Source: Carya illinoinensis (lineage: Eukaryota; Streptophyta; Magnoliopsida; Fagales; Juglandaceae). Taken from it: a DNA stretch of 64,000 nucleotides. Numbering within the stretch: the stretch's first letter is position 1; each line of letters begins with the position of its first letter. Shown here one piece after another: positions 47,640 through 59,420 of the stretch. The position numbers and the translations under genes are program-made. The notes under the pieces are model-generated. The model was not told where the DNA came from. It made no database searches and saw nothing but the letters and a program-made list of their open reading frames with translations. The DNA is taken from the NCBI RefSeq assembly GCF_018687715.1, contig NC_056761.1:14496501-14560500 (forward strand). Direction: 5' to 3'.

Positions 47640-48110
47640 TTGTTACAGAAAGCATTTTGCATGGGAGAGAAAATATTTTGCTACCATTACTATCACGATT
47701 ACATGGATCATAAAGATTCTGGGCTGATGTAGAAAAAGTTCTCGTCCATGTTGCATTTGATGAATGAATACAACTCTCAGCTCCAATTGAACCCATCAAT
47801 GCTTGCTAGCTCTAATTGAGCTACTCTTTTAAAGCTTTAAAATTCATCTCCATATAATCTTGGATCCATAATAACGTCATCAATAGTTGTTTGGCCTTTA
47901 AGTATGCTTACTACTACAGACATTGTGGGTCTAAGAGCTGGAGATGAATTTGTATATAGTAAAGCTACTTCGATCATTCTAATTGCTTTCTCCATTTTGA
48001 AATCAAAGCCTAACTTTGGATCCACGAGATTACCCTTTTGTTGTAGAACAAGAGCCTGAAATATGCACACACGAAATCAAATCAATAGACGATAATTATG
48101 AAGTAGCCAA
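47640..48110 (-). pseudogene. Duplicated last exon of an LRR-VIII-2 receptor kinase
   Basis: The exon 47837-48055 on the minus strand reads ALVLQQKGNLVDPKLGFDFK, AIRMIEVALLYTNSSPALRP and TMSVVVSILKGQTT, preceded by a TTTCAG acceptor. Exon and both flanks match 59384-59870, the real last exon of the gene at 59421. This copy lacks the two codons of VEL before VDP and stops at TAA right after YGDEF, losing about 55 C-terminal residues. No other exons lie nearby, so it is an orphan duplicate. Confidence 0.85.
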
Positions 48111-48439
48111 TCATACACAACATATTTTTTCAATCTTGTTAAGTTTGTGGATAAATGTTGATCTATACTAGAGACAACCAAAATTGATGCTTCTTCCATT
48201 AAGCATACTCATATCTTCCTTTTAACCATACAATTTGTCAAAACATGAGGTAGACTAATTTTTCTACAAAACTAGGAGCCTTATCATCAACCTCGGGACC
48301 AAGAGATGGGAAAGTATCAGAGGCACCAACACCATAGGTCGAATGGTAGACGGTGGCAATAAAGCCAAAATAATGGGAGGGGAGACAAGAGAGTGTCCGA
48401 TAGAGGGAGGAAGAACCAAATAGAAATGGTGGAGAAGGA

Positions 48440-49385
48440 ATGGGTCACCCCCAAGGATTACACAACCAAGTCAAGCAAGCAATTTAGGCGAGCAATGCAA
48501 AGTACAAGGTTCAGGTTGACAATCGCCACCCCCAGGTACATTTTTATGTTGGGGATCTTGTTTGGGCTGTGCTAACTTGTGATCATTTTCCTGTTGGTAA
48601 TTGTAATAAGTTGAATGACAAGAAAATTGGACCATGTGAAGTTCTCTAGAACATCAAATACAATGCATTCAGGTTACGTCTTACCAGTCATATGACAACC
48701 TCTTACGTGTTCAACCTCAAACACCTCAGCTCATACTTTATCGATGCCAATGTGAACCTGAAAATATTGATGTATGGGGAACCAAGTCTGGTGATGCTGA
48801 GCTAGCATATTTGACATTAATAGTACTTGACTACCTCGAGAAGGCAAATTAGTGCAAATTAGGCAGCGAAAGGTGAAATCACACATATGACCAAGAAAGG
48901 TCAGCATTCCTCAGATAGGCAAAGGAATGGGGGCGATATTGCTCAGAGTGTTTTGGCCATAGTTTTGGTTACCGGTATTAAAATCGCACATATGACCCCA
49001 GTGATCCCACAATACACCTAGTGATCCCAATTCTGAATCCAAAATCATCCATTTTCCCTCCGAATCATCATTATAAGTTACATTTTCTATTTTAGGTTAT
49101 TTTTCTTTTATGGTAATGTTTATTTTTAGGACCGATTTTGTTCTGTATTTTGGATAGATTTTAGCATGATAATTATTTTATTCCATATTTTATTATTTGG
49201 CCATAATTATAATCTTGCCCTTTTTTACTTAGCTATTTAAGCCCATAAGCCTAGCTTGTGGGCTTCAAAAGACGTATTCAATCTTTATCAAGAAGTTCTA
49301 ATCTTTGAGGTTTCTCTATTTGCATCTTTCTCAATCTCAATCCCTAGCTTTCATTGCTTAGCTAACCGTCAGAATAATTCTTGTT
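48440..49385 (+). mobile_element. Ty3/gypsy 3' fragment with LTR, plus strand
   Basis: Around 48500-48790 the plus strand encodes a worn integrase C-terminal region: VHFYVGDLVWAVLTCDHFPV, GNCNKLNDKKIGPCEVL, then NAFRLRLTSHMTTSYVFNLK. An LTR-like stretch follows to about 49385, including TTTAAGCCCATAAGCCTAGC and TTGTGGGCTTC, the reverse complement of the LTR part at 47000-47530. The two remnants therefore belong to one family in opposite orientation. Confidence 0.75.
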
Positions 49386-50266
49386 CTGTCCTGGCTACAG
49401 GAAGGGATAGTGTGTGGATGTGTGTGTTGTAAGGAAAGAGAGACAGAGAGCACGAGGGAGAGACAAAAGGCACAAGAAAGGGACGATGGAGATGGGTCGC
49501 CAACGGCCAAAGTGAGAGGAGGGAGAGAGAGTGTGACAGGATCGAGAGTGTGAGCCATAGGACAAAAAGTGATAGGGATGGAGGGGTAAGGTAAGAAGGT
49601 GGTAGTGACAGAGGGGGAAGGAAAACTGGCCAATGAGAGGTGGTGGGTGTGGGCGGTGATTGAAAACTTTCTTAGAGAGAGATAGAGAGGGAGGAAGAGA
49701 GAGAGATTGTGAGAAAGAGTAGCCCGCCTTGGCTAGTGTTGGACAGGCATGGCACGACGCGGAAGGTAGCGGCAGCTAGATTTTTCTAACCCAATTGGAC
49801 TTTTGGGCTTTTGGTTAGAGAGAGTGAGAGAATCGAAGAGGGAGATGGAGAAGGTTACTGATGATGAGTGGTGATGGGGTGTGGAGAACAAGAGCGGAGA
49901 AACCTGAATTGGGATAGAATGGAGAAGAGAATGAGAGAGATAGATAGACAAATAGAGAGAAAGAGTGAAGAGAAATATGAGGAAGAAGGGAGCGAGGAGC
50001 AATCGGAGAGGGTGATGGAGAGAGCATGAGGCCGTGCGAGGGAGGGGAAAGGTGGTCAGAGTGGAAGGTTTTTGGCAAATTAATAGGCCGAGGGGCCCCC
50101 TCACAGAGTGTATAGTACTTGGCTTCGATTGGTGGAAGTGGGTGGCAGGCAGGTGTCGTAGTGGAGGGGTTGGGGCTCGGCTAGGTGTGGTGTGTATAGT
50201 TGGTGCGTAGGCACTCACGTGGGGGCAAGAGGACAATAGGGAAAGAGAAAGAGAAGAGAAGAGAGA
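49386..50266. other. Purine-rich sequence, probable reverse LTR fragment
   Basis: Dense GAGAGAG/GGAGGG runs occur on the plus strand. Composition resembles the complement of the pyrimidine-rich region at 50780-51400 in the neighbouring LTR element, suggesting an inverted related fragment. Long minus-strand ORFs here (for example 49733-50236) are low-complexity Ser/Pro/Leu and not credible proteins. Confidence 0.45.
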
Positions 50267-51835
50267 AAGAATGTAACAACCCGCTCCTTTCTCTCTCTAC
50301 TGGTCACGACTCCCGTTCTACATGCCGAACCTTGATGGTGTGTTTTTAAAGATATCAAGTGATTTCTAAAGCAAGCTCTGTGTTTTAAAGACCCCGAATA
50401 TTTTAAATGGGGTATTTTCAGTGCTATTGGACCAAGCCTGATTTTAAGTAAGACAATTATAATAATTTATAGTGTTCCAGAAATATTATAATTGTGGAAA
50501 ATCATTTTATCTAAATGATTTTAGTTTTTTAAAAATATTACGAAATTTAAATTATATTGAAAACTCTAATTAATTAGATGGTTTTATTCTCTTAAAAGTA
50601 ATTAACAAAATGTCATCATTTAATTAATGATGAAAGATTATATTTTATAAGCTAAAGTTTAGTTTAAATTATATTCTATCTTAATTCCTCTCAGTGTTTT
50701 TAAGTTAAATCAGTGTTTTAATCCTCACCATCAAATCAGATTGAAGACCCTAAGATGAAGGGTTATGATTAAATACCCAAGCCCCGTCCCTCTTTCCCTA
50801 CTTTCCCTCTCTCTCCTCCCTCCCTAAGCTCACGAGTACGCAACCCCCTCCCCCTAGCCAACTCCTTTCCTCAGCCTAGCCCCGTCGTATGCCATCTTGT
50901 GGCGTCCCCAGCCACTAGCAGCTCCTCCCTTCACCGATGACCACCCCAACTAGACCCAAGCCACAACGACTCCTCTGCCTTCCCCACAGTTCTCCTACTC
51001 CCAAATGGGTCTCATAGGGGTTTCTCCACCCAACATCGTCGTGGCGCAACCCCATGCCACCGCACCACCTCCCAGTAGCCTCCGGGGACCCCAACCACCC
51101 ATAGCCTAGATCTACCCCTCACGCACACCCCTTCTATCATAGGTTCTCTCCCTCTCTCACACAGCCAGATCCACCACTGTGCCCCCACCGCACTCAAAGT
51201 GACACCACCACCTGCCTCCATCGCACCTCCTTCAACCTTTCATGGCTAGCCAACAACCCGCCGTTTGGTTGAGACCAAAAGGCGTCGTTTTGTTGGGAAC
51301 GGGTTAGGGTTACCTTCCTCTTCCCCCCTTCCCCTTTTCTCTCTTCTGCCACCCCCCCGGGAGCATTTTCTCTCTCTGAGTCTCTCACAGTCTCACTCTC
51401 TTGTGTGTCGCAGTCGTGCTTGCTTGTAAACCCGTGACTCTCTCCATTCAATGGCGCCGCAGACAAACCCATGACTCCCTCAAGACTCCGTGTTTTCCTC
51501 CGGCCTCTGTGAGCATTTTGACCCCTTTTCCCCTTCATATATTAACGTATATATATATAATCTGTTAGTATTAAGTTATATACTTAATATTAACTTTTAT
51601 ATACATATATATATATATAATCTGTTAATATATAATCTGTTATTTAGTTATTGTTAATTATTTATGTAAATTGAGAGAAGATGAGTGAACAACCTAGATT
51701 AGAGTCTTAGACTTGTGATGTTTGCCATGTTGCAAACTAGCTGCTGGGATATTTTGTTTTATGTTTGCCATGTTTCAAATTTGTGATGTTGCATGAGATC
51801 TTAAAAATTATAAACATATAACATTTATAATTTAG

Positions 51836-54060
51836 ATGGATTCTTCTTCATCTCTGATTGATGTTGATACAAATGAACCTCAGCCAACAATTAATTTGGA
51901 AGAAGATGTGAGAGAGGCCCAAACATCAAAATCCCATAGTGCCCCTACTAGTAGTACTTGTCCATTACCTAAGAAATGGAAAGGGATGGACAAGTTGATT
52001 GTATGGGATCATTTTACTTAAGTGGATGGTTGTCCTGTAGATGATCCGAAAGCTAAATGTAATTATTGTGAAAAAATGTATGCTTGCCACAAAGAGGAAT
52101 GGAACTTCAACGATGCAAAATCATTTGCCTTCATATCGTAAAAATCCTCATAAACGTAGACCTTTGGATAGGTTTCAAAAAATATTGACAGGTGAGGCAT
52201 CACCTGAGGAAGGGGTTGGAGAGAGTGATGGTAGTACATTAAGGACTCTTGTAACCCACAAATTTAGTGAAGAGATTGTGAGGTTGGCTATTGCAAAAAT
52301 GGTAATTATTGATAAGATGCCATTTAGGGTTGTTGAAGGACAGGGATTTAGAAAAGTTGATTGGTCTCTTGAAACCCGGTTTAAAGTTTCACGTCATGTC
52401 ACAGTTACAAGAGATTGTATGAAGTTGTATGAAGTAGAAAAGGGGAAACATAAAAAAGTGTTTAAAGGTGGTGGCATGAGGACTTCGTTGACGATAGATA
52501 TATGGACATCGATACCGAATTTGAATTATATGTGTCTAACTGCACATTTCATTGATAAGAATTGGAAATTGCAGAAAAAAATAATTAATTTTTATTTAAT
52601 CCTTAATCATTGAGGGGATACCATTGAAAGATATGTTGAGTCATGCTTGCTTGATTGGGGCATTGATAGAATATTTACTGTAACTGTTGATAATGCAAGT
52701 TCGAATGATACTGCAATTTCCTATTTGAAACAGGTTTTTATAGGGAATGTGTTGGGGGTAAGTATATGCACATGAGATGTTGTGCTCATATATTGAATCT
52801 TATTGTGAATGAGGGTTTGAAGGAGTGTAATGATGCCAATACAATCGTTAGAAATGCAGTTAGATATGTGCGTTCATCCCTCGTAAGATTAGACAAATTT
52901 AAGATATGTGCAGAAAAAGAAAAAATTGATTGTAAGAAAATGTTGTGTCTTGATGTACAGACACAATGGAACTCAACCTATTTGATGTTGGAGGCGGCTG
53001 AGAAGCTTGAGAAGGCTTTCAGGCGGATGGAGAGTGAGAATTATAATTTCCTTTCTTACTTTGATGATGGGCACATGGGACCTCCTAAAGCTACAGAGTG
53101 GGAGACAGTGTGGGCGTTTGTCAAGTTTTTGAAAATGTTTTATGAAGCCACTACTAGATTTTCTGAATCTTTATATGTGACAGCCAACACCAGTTTTTTA
53201 GAGATTTGTGATTTCCAAACTGAATTGATTATGCTGAGCGAGAGTACTAATACTTATTTGAGGAGTATGGCCATAAACATGAGAACCAAATATGATAAGT
53301 ATTGGGCATCAAAGATAGGATGAACTTTTTCATGTTAATTGCCATTGTGCTTGATCCACGAAGCAAGTTAGGACTTCTTACTTTCCATTTGAAGAAAATT
53401 CATGATGAGTTTCGTGCTGAGGAGTTGGTTTCGAATGTGAGACATGTATTAGCGGATTTGTATGCAGAGTATAATGCTACATTCGGTTCCACCACGAGTA
53501 TCCCAGTTTCTCAACCCCCTCCAACATCTAGATCCATGAATGAAGGTGATGGCAAATGTGAGACCAAATGGTTCCAGGAGTGGTATAGGGCATCTTCCGC
53601 CATGGGATCTAGTATTACCAAAACTGAAGTGGATCGATATTTATTAGATGGTTGTGAGGCACATCGTTTGACTTGTTGACTTGGTGGAAAATTAATGAGG
53701 CTAACTATCCTATACTTGTGAGGATTGCACGAGACTTATTGGCCATGCCTGTTTCTGGGTTGCATCCGAGTCAGTATTTAGTACGGGAGATCGTGTGCTT
53801 GATCATTTTCAGAGTTCGTTGGCTTTGAGAACTGTTGAGACACTTATTTACACTCAAAATTGGTTAAGGCATCCATCAACACTCATTGATAAACGAGAGG
53901 CTATGGATAATGTGGAGAGCTTTGCAGTAGAATCGGGTAATGTTTTCTTTGTAATTTAATTTTGCATATTTTTCATAATATGAATTCACTAACATTTGAT
54001 ATTTTATTCTTATTTATTCTTATAGAGTTGACCGCACAATTGAACGTGACAAGTATTGAC
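51836..54060 (+). pseudogene. hAT transposase with BED zinc finger, broken
   Basis: After an acidic N-terminus (51836-51990) come VWDHFT*VDGCPVDDPKAKC and NYCEKMYAC, then MQNHL, a BED zinc finger interrupted by a TAA at 52019-52021 and a shift near 52087. The RNase H-like core follows, with SLTIDIWTSIPNLNYMCLTA, TVDNASSND, CCAHILNLIVNEGLKE and CLDVQTQWNSTYLMLEAAEK. The C-terminal dimerisation region is ANYPILVRIARDLLAMPVSG near 53700. Further breaks are at about 52611 (TGA), 52755 and 53310. The family (RICESLEEPER-like) moves hAT DNA elements by cut-and-paste in the nucleus; this copy cannot. Confidence 0.9.
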
Positions 54061-54715
54061 GATTGAAGATTGAAGGCTTGAAGCAGTAATATGCGAACAT
54101 GAAGATCGATATTCTTAAGTTTTGGGATTGTTGCTATGTTTAAGTCTTTAAGACAATTTGTTTTCATTTATTTATGTTATTTTTTTACTTGCATTTTTGC
54201 TATGCTTAAGACAACTTGGCTTGTTTTTTAAATTTGTAATATGTAATACTAAATATCTAGTGAAGTTATTTTATTTATTTTTAATTATGTAGTAAGTAAT
54301 ATAGTAATTAGTTAGTTCATATGATGAATGATGAATGCTTTAGTTATTTATTATTTTTATTTATTTTTAATATGATGAATGATAAATTTAGAAGATCTTG
54401 GATGATGAATTGAATGATTAGTTAAGAACAAAAACTTAAAAAGATATTGGATGATGAATTCAGGAAAAAAAATATATTAAAAAAAAAGCCCAAACATGTA
54501 ATGGACAAAGGCCCAAAACCCACGGCCCAAACCGAACAAGCAAACTGAAACTGATCGGGATCGGTCGGCAAAGGAACTGGCCGGTTTTCTCCCCCATCCA
54601 CAGTCGGTTTCAGGTGGTTTAGTCCATCATTCCATAACCGCCGGTCAGTTTCGGTTTCGATTTCGGTTTAGGCATAAAACCGAACCATGATGTTCGGTTT
54701 TCAGCCCTACCCCTA
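54061..54715 (+). mobile_element. 3' part of the hAT element
   Basis: AT-rich 3' DNA ends in a block of CGGTTT/CCGAAC motifs and finishes GTTCGGTTTTCAGCCCTA near 54710, a hAT-type subterminal and terminal sequence. I could not find the matching left terminus between 50272 and 51836, so it is lost or too diverged. Confidence 0.6.
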
Positions 54716-57455
54716 ACCCATCCCTAAGCCCGAACCGCCACTTTACACGGTGGACAACCACCATACACGGTGGACAGCCACCGTACACGGCTTTAGCAAC
54801 CATATATGGCCCTTCCTCACTCAGTGTTGATCTAGTAGCTGAAACCCTAGATTTGGTCCCTGAGATAGCCCCGTTCCATGGTCACTGCAGTGACCACGAC
54901 GGAGTGGTTACCATCCAAGCTAGTGGCTTCTAATGCCATTGGCCGTGCTGGGCAATGAGCAACGCACGGGTTATCCTCGATGGTATAACTCTCTTTCCCT
55001 CGTTATTTAAGTTAGTTGTGTAGTTGGATGCTATGGATTGTGCTATGTTTTGGAATTTGCTGTGTAGTTGTAATGTGAAGTGCGGTTGTGTACGTGAAGT
55101 ATTGGGTGTAGTTGTGTAGGTTGTGGACTGTGCTATGAAGTGTGGGTGTGAAATATGTGCTATTGTGGTAATGTGTGGGTATGGATTGGAGGGAGCACAC
55201 ATGAAGTGTACTCCATGTGGTGAAGTCGTGATGCACTGGATGGTAGTCACGAAGGTTCAGATGATAGTGTAGTTGATGAGCGTAAAGCTTATTGTGTAGT
55301 ATCAAAAACTGTAAAACAGTGTCCCGAAATAGTTGTGATGTGACCATGTCGTAGTGACGGGTGTCACGGTGTAGTTAGGTATGGCCAGGAGTAAGTGTTA
55401 AGTTACAGAGTGGTGTAAGTGTGACGTAGAGGAAACTTGACAGGTTGTCATGTAGTTGCATGAGCACGTGAGGAGTCGTGCTCGTGATGAGTTAGAAATT
55501 GGTGTAGAAGTGACGTGGCGTGATGCTAGGTGAAGTGGTGAGTAACGATGTAGCTTGGGATTAGTCTCGAGCTACGTAACGTGTGAATGGAGTCTTGTTT
55601 TGTTAAGTGTTAAGATGAACTATGTTGTTTGACGGGTAGCATGAAGAGTCATGCTAGCCGGGTTTAAGTAGAAGTTGGTATCAGAGTATGGGGCTTGTTT
55701 ATACAAGCAGATGATCAACATGTTCTATGTTGATCTTAGGTGATAAGGAGGTAGAGTACATGTGTATCTGGTGAGACACGTGTGCCAGGCAGATTTACCA
55801 TATGTAATGGGTAATCTATCTGAGCATGGGTACATGATGTTTAAGCCTAGGATGCAGGAAGAAAGTGACGTGTGTATTGTCTAGGATTGGGATGCGTGAC
55901 TTAGTCGATCTAACTCATGCATCAGAATGTGGTTGATAGGAAGAGTAAGATGAAGGTACTAATGTCTTAACCCTAAGGTGAATCATGGAAGTACACTTTA
56001 AAGGATAAGACCTCGAAGTAGAATGCAGAGTTAGAAAAGGTGACCCAAGTAGGTCGCAGAAAGGGGAAACATGATAAGGAAGACATAAAAGATGGGATAG
56101 AAGGAGAGTGTGTCTAAGTGAAATGTAGTCTGTGTTCTAGTTTAGTTGCTTATGCACTAGATGGAGAATGACATTGAGGTTGTGTATGCATGTAGGTTGC
56201 CATCTGAGATGCACGTGATGGATTGTATGAAATGAGTATAGCATGGAGTCCAAGTATTATATTCATACTCTTCTAGAGTTTTCTAAAATGATACAAAATG
56301 AAAATGAAATGCTTTTCCTTTACGATGCTTTAGGAAATGACATGAAAGATGTTTTACGAAAGTATGCTAAGTATAACGTTTAAAGGTATATGTATGTAAT
56401 GGCCCTTCTTGGCAGCCCCTTTTTATGCACCCCAAAGTATTACGTGTATGCATGTGAATGGATGGTATATGTAGTAAGTATTGGATGTATTTTCATGAAA
56501 TGAAATGTGAGGCTTATGTCTTATACTTTAAGCAATGCTTTAAATGACAAAAGAAAGTGTTTTAAACGTCCCTATGAACTGATGCTTTAAATGATGTCAT
56601 GAATTAACGTTTTAAACAATGCCTTGAAAGATAATATTTAAGCCCATGCTTTAAATGATGTTTATGAATGAATGGACTGAAAAGAATGAAGGAAAAAAAA
56701 GGAGTTCTAGGGATGGTGGTAAGTCCCACCTGTGATTCCTGCCTATAGTGCGAGCTGTAGGGATGGTGGTAAGCAGGGATAGTGGTAACTCTCACCTACA
56801 GTGACTGAATGAGTGAATGTTTTAATGTATGAAAATACGTAACGGTCATATGAATTAATGAATGGGCAGATTACAATGCTTGCTAACCCTTACACACGGG
56901 GCGTAACAGTCTGTACTGATCAAAAGAAAGTGATAAGAAAATATATGTGTGCTCAGACTCTTTAAGAAATGAAGGCACGAGACAAGGGAAAATGTTTTAC
57001 TAAAGAAAGCCCTTTTTAAGAAAAACCTCACTTCGTAATGTTTTAAATTAACATATGTCTTATGTATAGTATGTATGGAGTGATGAATGCATGAATGAAA
57101 ACCTATGTTAGTATAGTTTTACTGTATAAAGTAATGTTTATGAGTCATCGACTCATTTTAGTTTTAATATATGCCCCTCCCAGGAACAAAATGAGCAGAA
57201 GGCGTTAGGACAGACATGGCTCAAAGGGGAAGAGCACGGAAGCTTAGGCATGATCTTTTGTATGAAAGACTTTTCATTTTAAAGTTTAATGTTTTCCGCT
57301 ATAAATCTCTTTAATTTAATAAACATGTTTTATTTTTAAACTTGGTGTCTTTTGTATCTTGGGTAGGAAATGAAAAAGTTTTAAAATGAATGGCAATTCT
57401 CGTCTCTTTCTTAAAATCATTTTCTAAAAGTCCCACCACAAGGACGGGCGTTACA
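54716..57455 (+). other. 3' half of the long LTR-type insertion, noncoding
   Basis: No gene is supported; ORFs at 54930-55347 on the minus strand are low-complexity His/Thr-rich shadows. GGCAGCCCCTTTTTATGCAC near 56411 is shared with the reverse copy at 2130-2310. GACGGGCGTTACA closes the element. Confidence 0.6.
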
Positions 57456-57759
57456 AAGAAGGAGAGGGGATTAGTCGTAATTCCCATGGGCAAAATGGCG
57501 CCATTTCAAACAATTACAACCACTTGTGAAGTATTATGGCCTACATAATCAACCCACTCAATGCTAGCTCAATCAATAAATGTGGCCAACTCAACACCTA
57601 GATCATTTGATCTACCTCCATAGTATTTCATGTCTTGATTGTTTTCTTACTTGTAAATAGACCATTCGGGGTCATGAATAGTTAGCTCTTTGAAGTCTTG
57701 CTTATGTATAGTTTAGAAATGTAATAACGTTTATGACTTTTTATTGATTATTCATATCC

Positions 57760-58745
57760 AGAGAGGTCTAATACCAAGTCAAACTAGTAATTTGGGCAAC
57801 CTAATTGTTTTTTTATTTCACAAAACAACCATTTTGTTGGTCCGATTCCATTCCAAATCTTCAATATCTCAACAATACAAGTTATCAGATTGGTAGTAAA
57901 TAACCTTTCAAACAATCTTCCACCAAATATAGGTCTTTTTCTTCCAAATCTTCAAGGGATTGTTCTTGGGATAAATGCACTGAGTGGAATGATTCTCAAC
58001 TCTATCTCCAATTCTTCACATCTCATTATAATAGATTTTTCTAATAACTCATTCTCAGGATTAATTCCCAAAACACTTGGTTATTCAAGTGCTATTGTTC
58101 ATTGTGACTTGAAGCCTATAAAAGTTTTACAGATGGAAGATATGGTTGCACATGTTGCTGATTTTGGCATGACAAAGCTCTTAAGTGATGGGGATTCCAT
58201 GATAACAACCATGACTCTTTCTACTTTTGAGGATATGGCACTAGGTACGTTTATAGATGTACTACTCTTAACCTCGTATATTCATCATTCTACTCATCAT
58301 TCTACTACTTATACACAACTAAGTAAATTGATATTGCATTTTTTTCATTTTCTGTTTCAAATTTCTCATTCACTATTAGGAAATGGGAAAGCAAGTGCTC
58401 GCAATAAGTTGTAACATTACATCTCGAGTATGGATTGGAAGTAATTATTTCTACAAGAAGCGTTGTGTATAGCTATGGCATTCTACTGATGGAAACTTTC
58501 ACAATAAATAAACCTACAAATGACATTTGTATTGGAGAAATGAGCTTAAAGCATGGAGTAAAGTCATTACCCATTTCAACAATGGATATCATTGATACCA
58601 ACTTATTAGAAAACAAAAGATTAGATTATGCTGCTGTGGAGGAGTTGATGTCTTTAGTTATGAGATTGGCTTTGGATTGTTGTGTGGAATTACCTGAATA
58701 AAGAGTTAATATGAAAGATGTGTAAACCATGCTCAACAAGATTAA
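57760..58745 (+). pseudogene. LRR-XII receptor-like kinase fragment with internal deletion
   Basis: LRR sequence from about 57764 (NISTIQ, PPNIGLFLPNLQGIVLGINA, NNSFSGLIPKTLG) is joined in frame at about 58080 to the kinase (YSSAIVHCDLKP). The rest of the LRRs, the transmembrane helix and the kinase N-lobe are missing. The catalytic loop reads HCDLKPIKVL, so its metal-binding Asn is lost; DFGMTKLL remains. The intron before EYGLEV has CG instead of AG at its 3' end. The last exon (58431-58700: [26 protein letters not shown]) stops with TAA at the same codon as the TAG in the 19595 pseudogene. Upstream exons are absent. Confidence 0.9.
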
Positions 58746-58961
58746 ATTAAAGTCATTACGAGACATAGAAGGAAGCTATGTGATCGGTGAGTATCAAGTG
58801 TTTTTAGATGCAACTCCTTCATGCTTGTCCATTTCCTAATGATAAAACAGTTGAAGGGGACATGTATTATAGTTGTAGCTTTGTTATTATACCAACACTC
58901 TTCTGTTCTAAATATTCTTCATGATATTTCAACTACTTCATTAACTATATAGATAGATAGA

Positions 58962-59130
58962 GTAATGTTACTTATCATCCACATACCATATACCAATATG
59001 TGATTTTTTATTTTTGTCTTTATATTTAAACACATATATTTACACATCAATATGTGTGTGTCTAAATAGAAGGGTAAAAATGATAAATCACATATTAGTG
59101 TGTGATGTAGAGGATGATAACTAGAATTTT
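58962..59130. mobile_element. Small MITE with long terminal inverted repeats
   Basis: The left TTACTTATCATCCACATACC...AATATGTGAT is largely complementary to the right end ATCACATATTAGTGTGTGATG...GATGATAACTAGAA, giving arms of about 40 bases around a T-rich centre. There is no coding capacity. It lies between the kinase fragment and the next gene's 3' end. Confidence 0.65.
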
Positions 59131-59420
59131 TCAGATAGATATATAAATATATTACCCATCTTATACTCTCTAGAAAAGTAAAAGTAGTTATCATTGGCCA
59201 TTGGCAGTAAAGTTATAACTTCTGGGCTTCTCTTAACAACAAAGTTATATATTATTTTTTTGATGCCACACAGCAAGCTAGCTATATATATGTTTATCTT
59301 TATATTTTCAGTTATAATGAAATTAGTAGATGTTCCTTAGCTCTATTAATTGCTGAAGCAAATAGTTATTAATTTATTTCAAAAAGCATTTTGCATGAGG
59401 GAGAAAATATTTTGCTACAA

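Larger units (their letters stand above)
50272..57455 (+). mobile_element. Long LTR-type insertion (probable solo LTR of a chromovirus) with hAT inside
   Basis: The edges are TGTAACAACCCGC...GACGGGCGTTACA, an inverted TGTAAC/GTTACA end pair, flanked by the perfect 5-bp duplication AAGAA (50267-50271 and 57456-57460). There is no gag-pol and no second LTR. After subtracting the hAT-derived part, about 4 kb remain, similar to the insertion at 7159-11296. The 3' half has the ATG/TG-rich character of Tekay/del-type LTRs (repeated GGGATGGTGGTAAG near 56712 and 56759). Solo LTRs arise by recombination between the two LTRs of one element; that origin is inferred. Confidence 0.8.

Noticed and set aside
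49733..50236. Long minus-strand ORF (167 codons), Ser/Pro/Leu-rich
   Set aside because: It is the translation of a purine/pyrimidine-biased repeat; several frames are open together and no domain is present.
54930..55347. Minus-strand His/Thr-rich ORFs
   Set aside because: They come from TG-rich LTR sequence; two frames overlap and neither has features of a protein.
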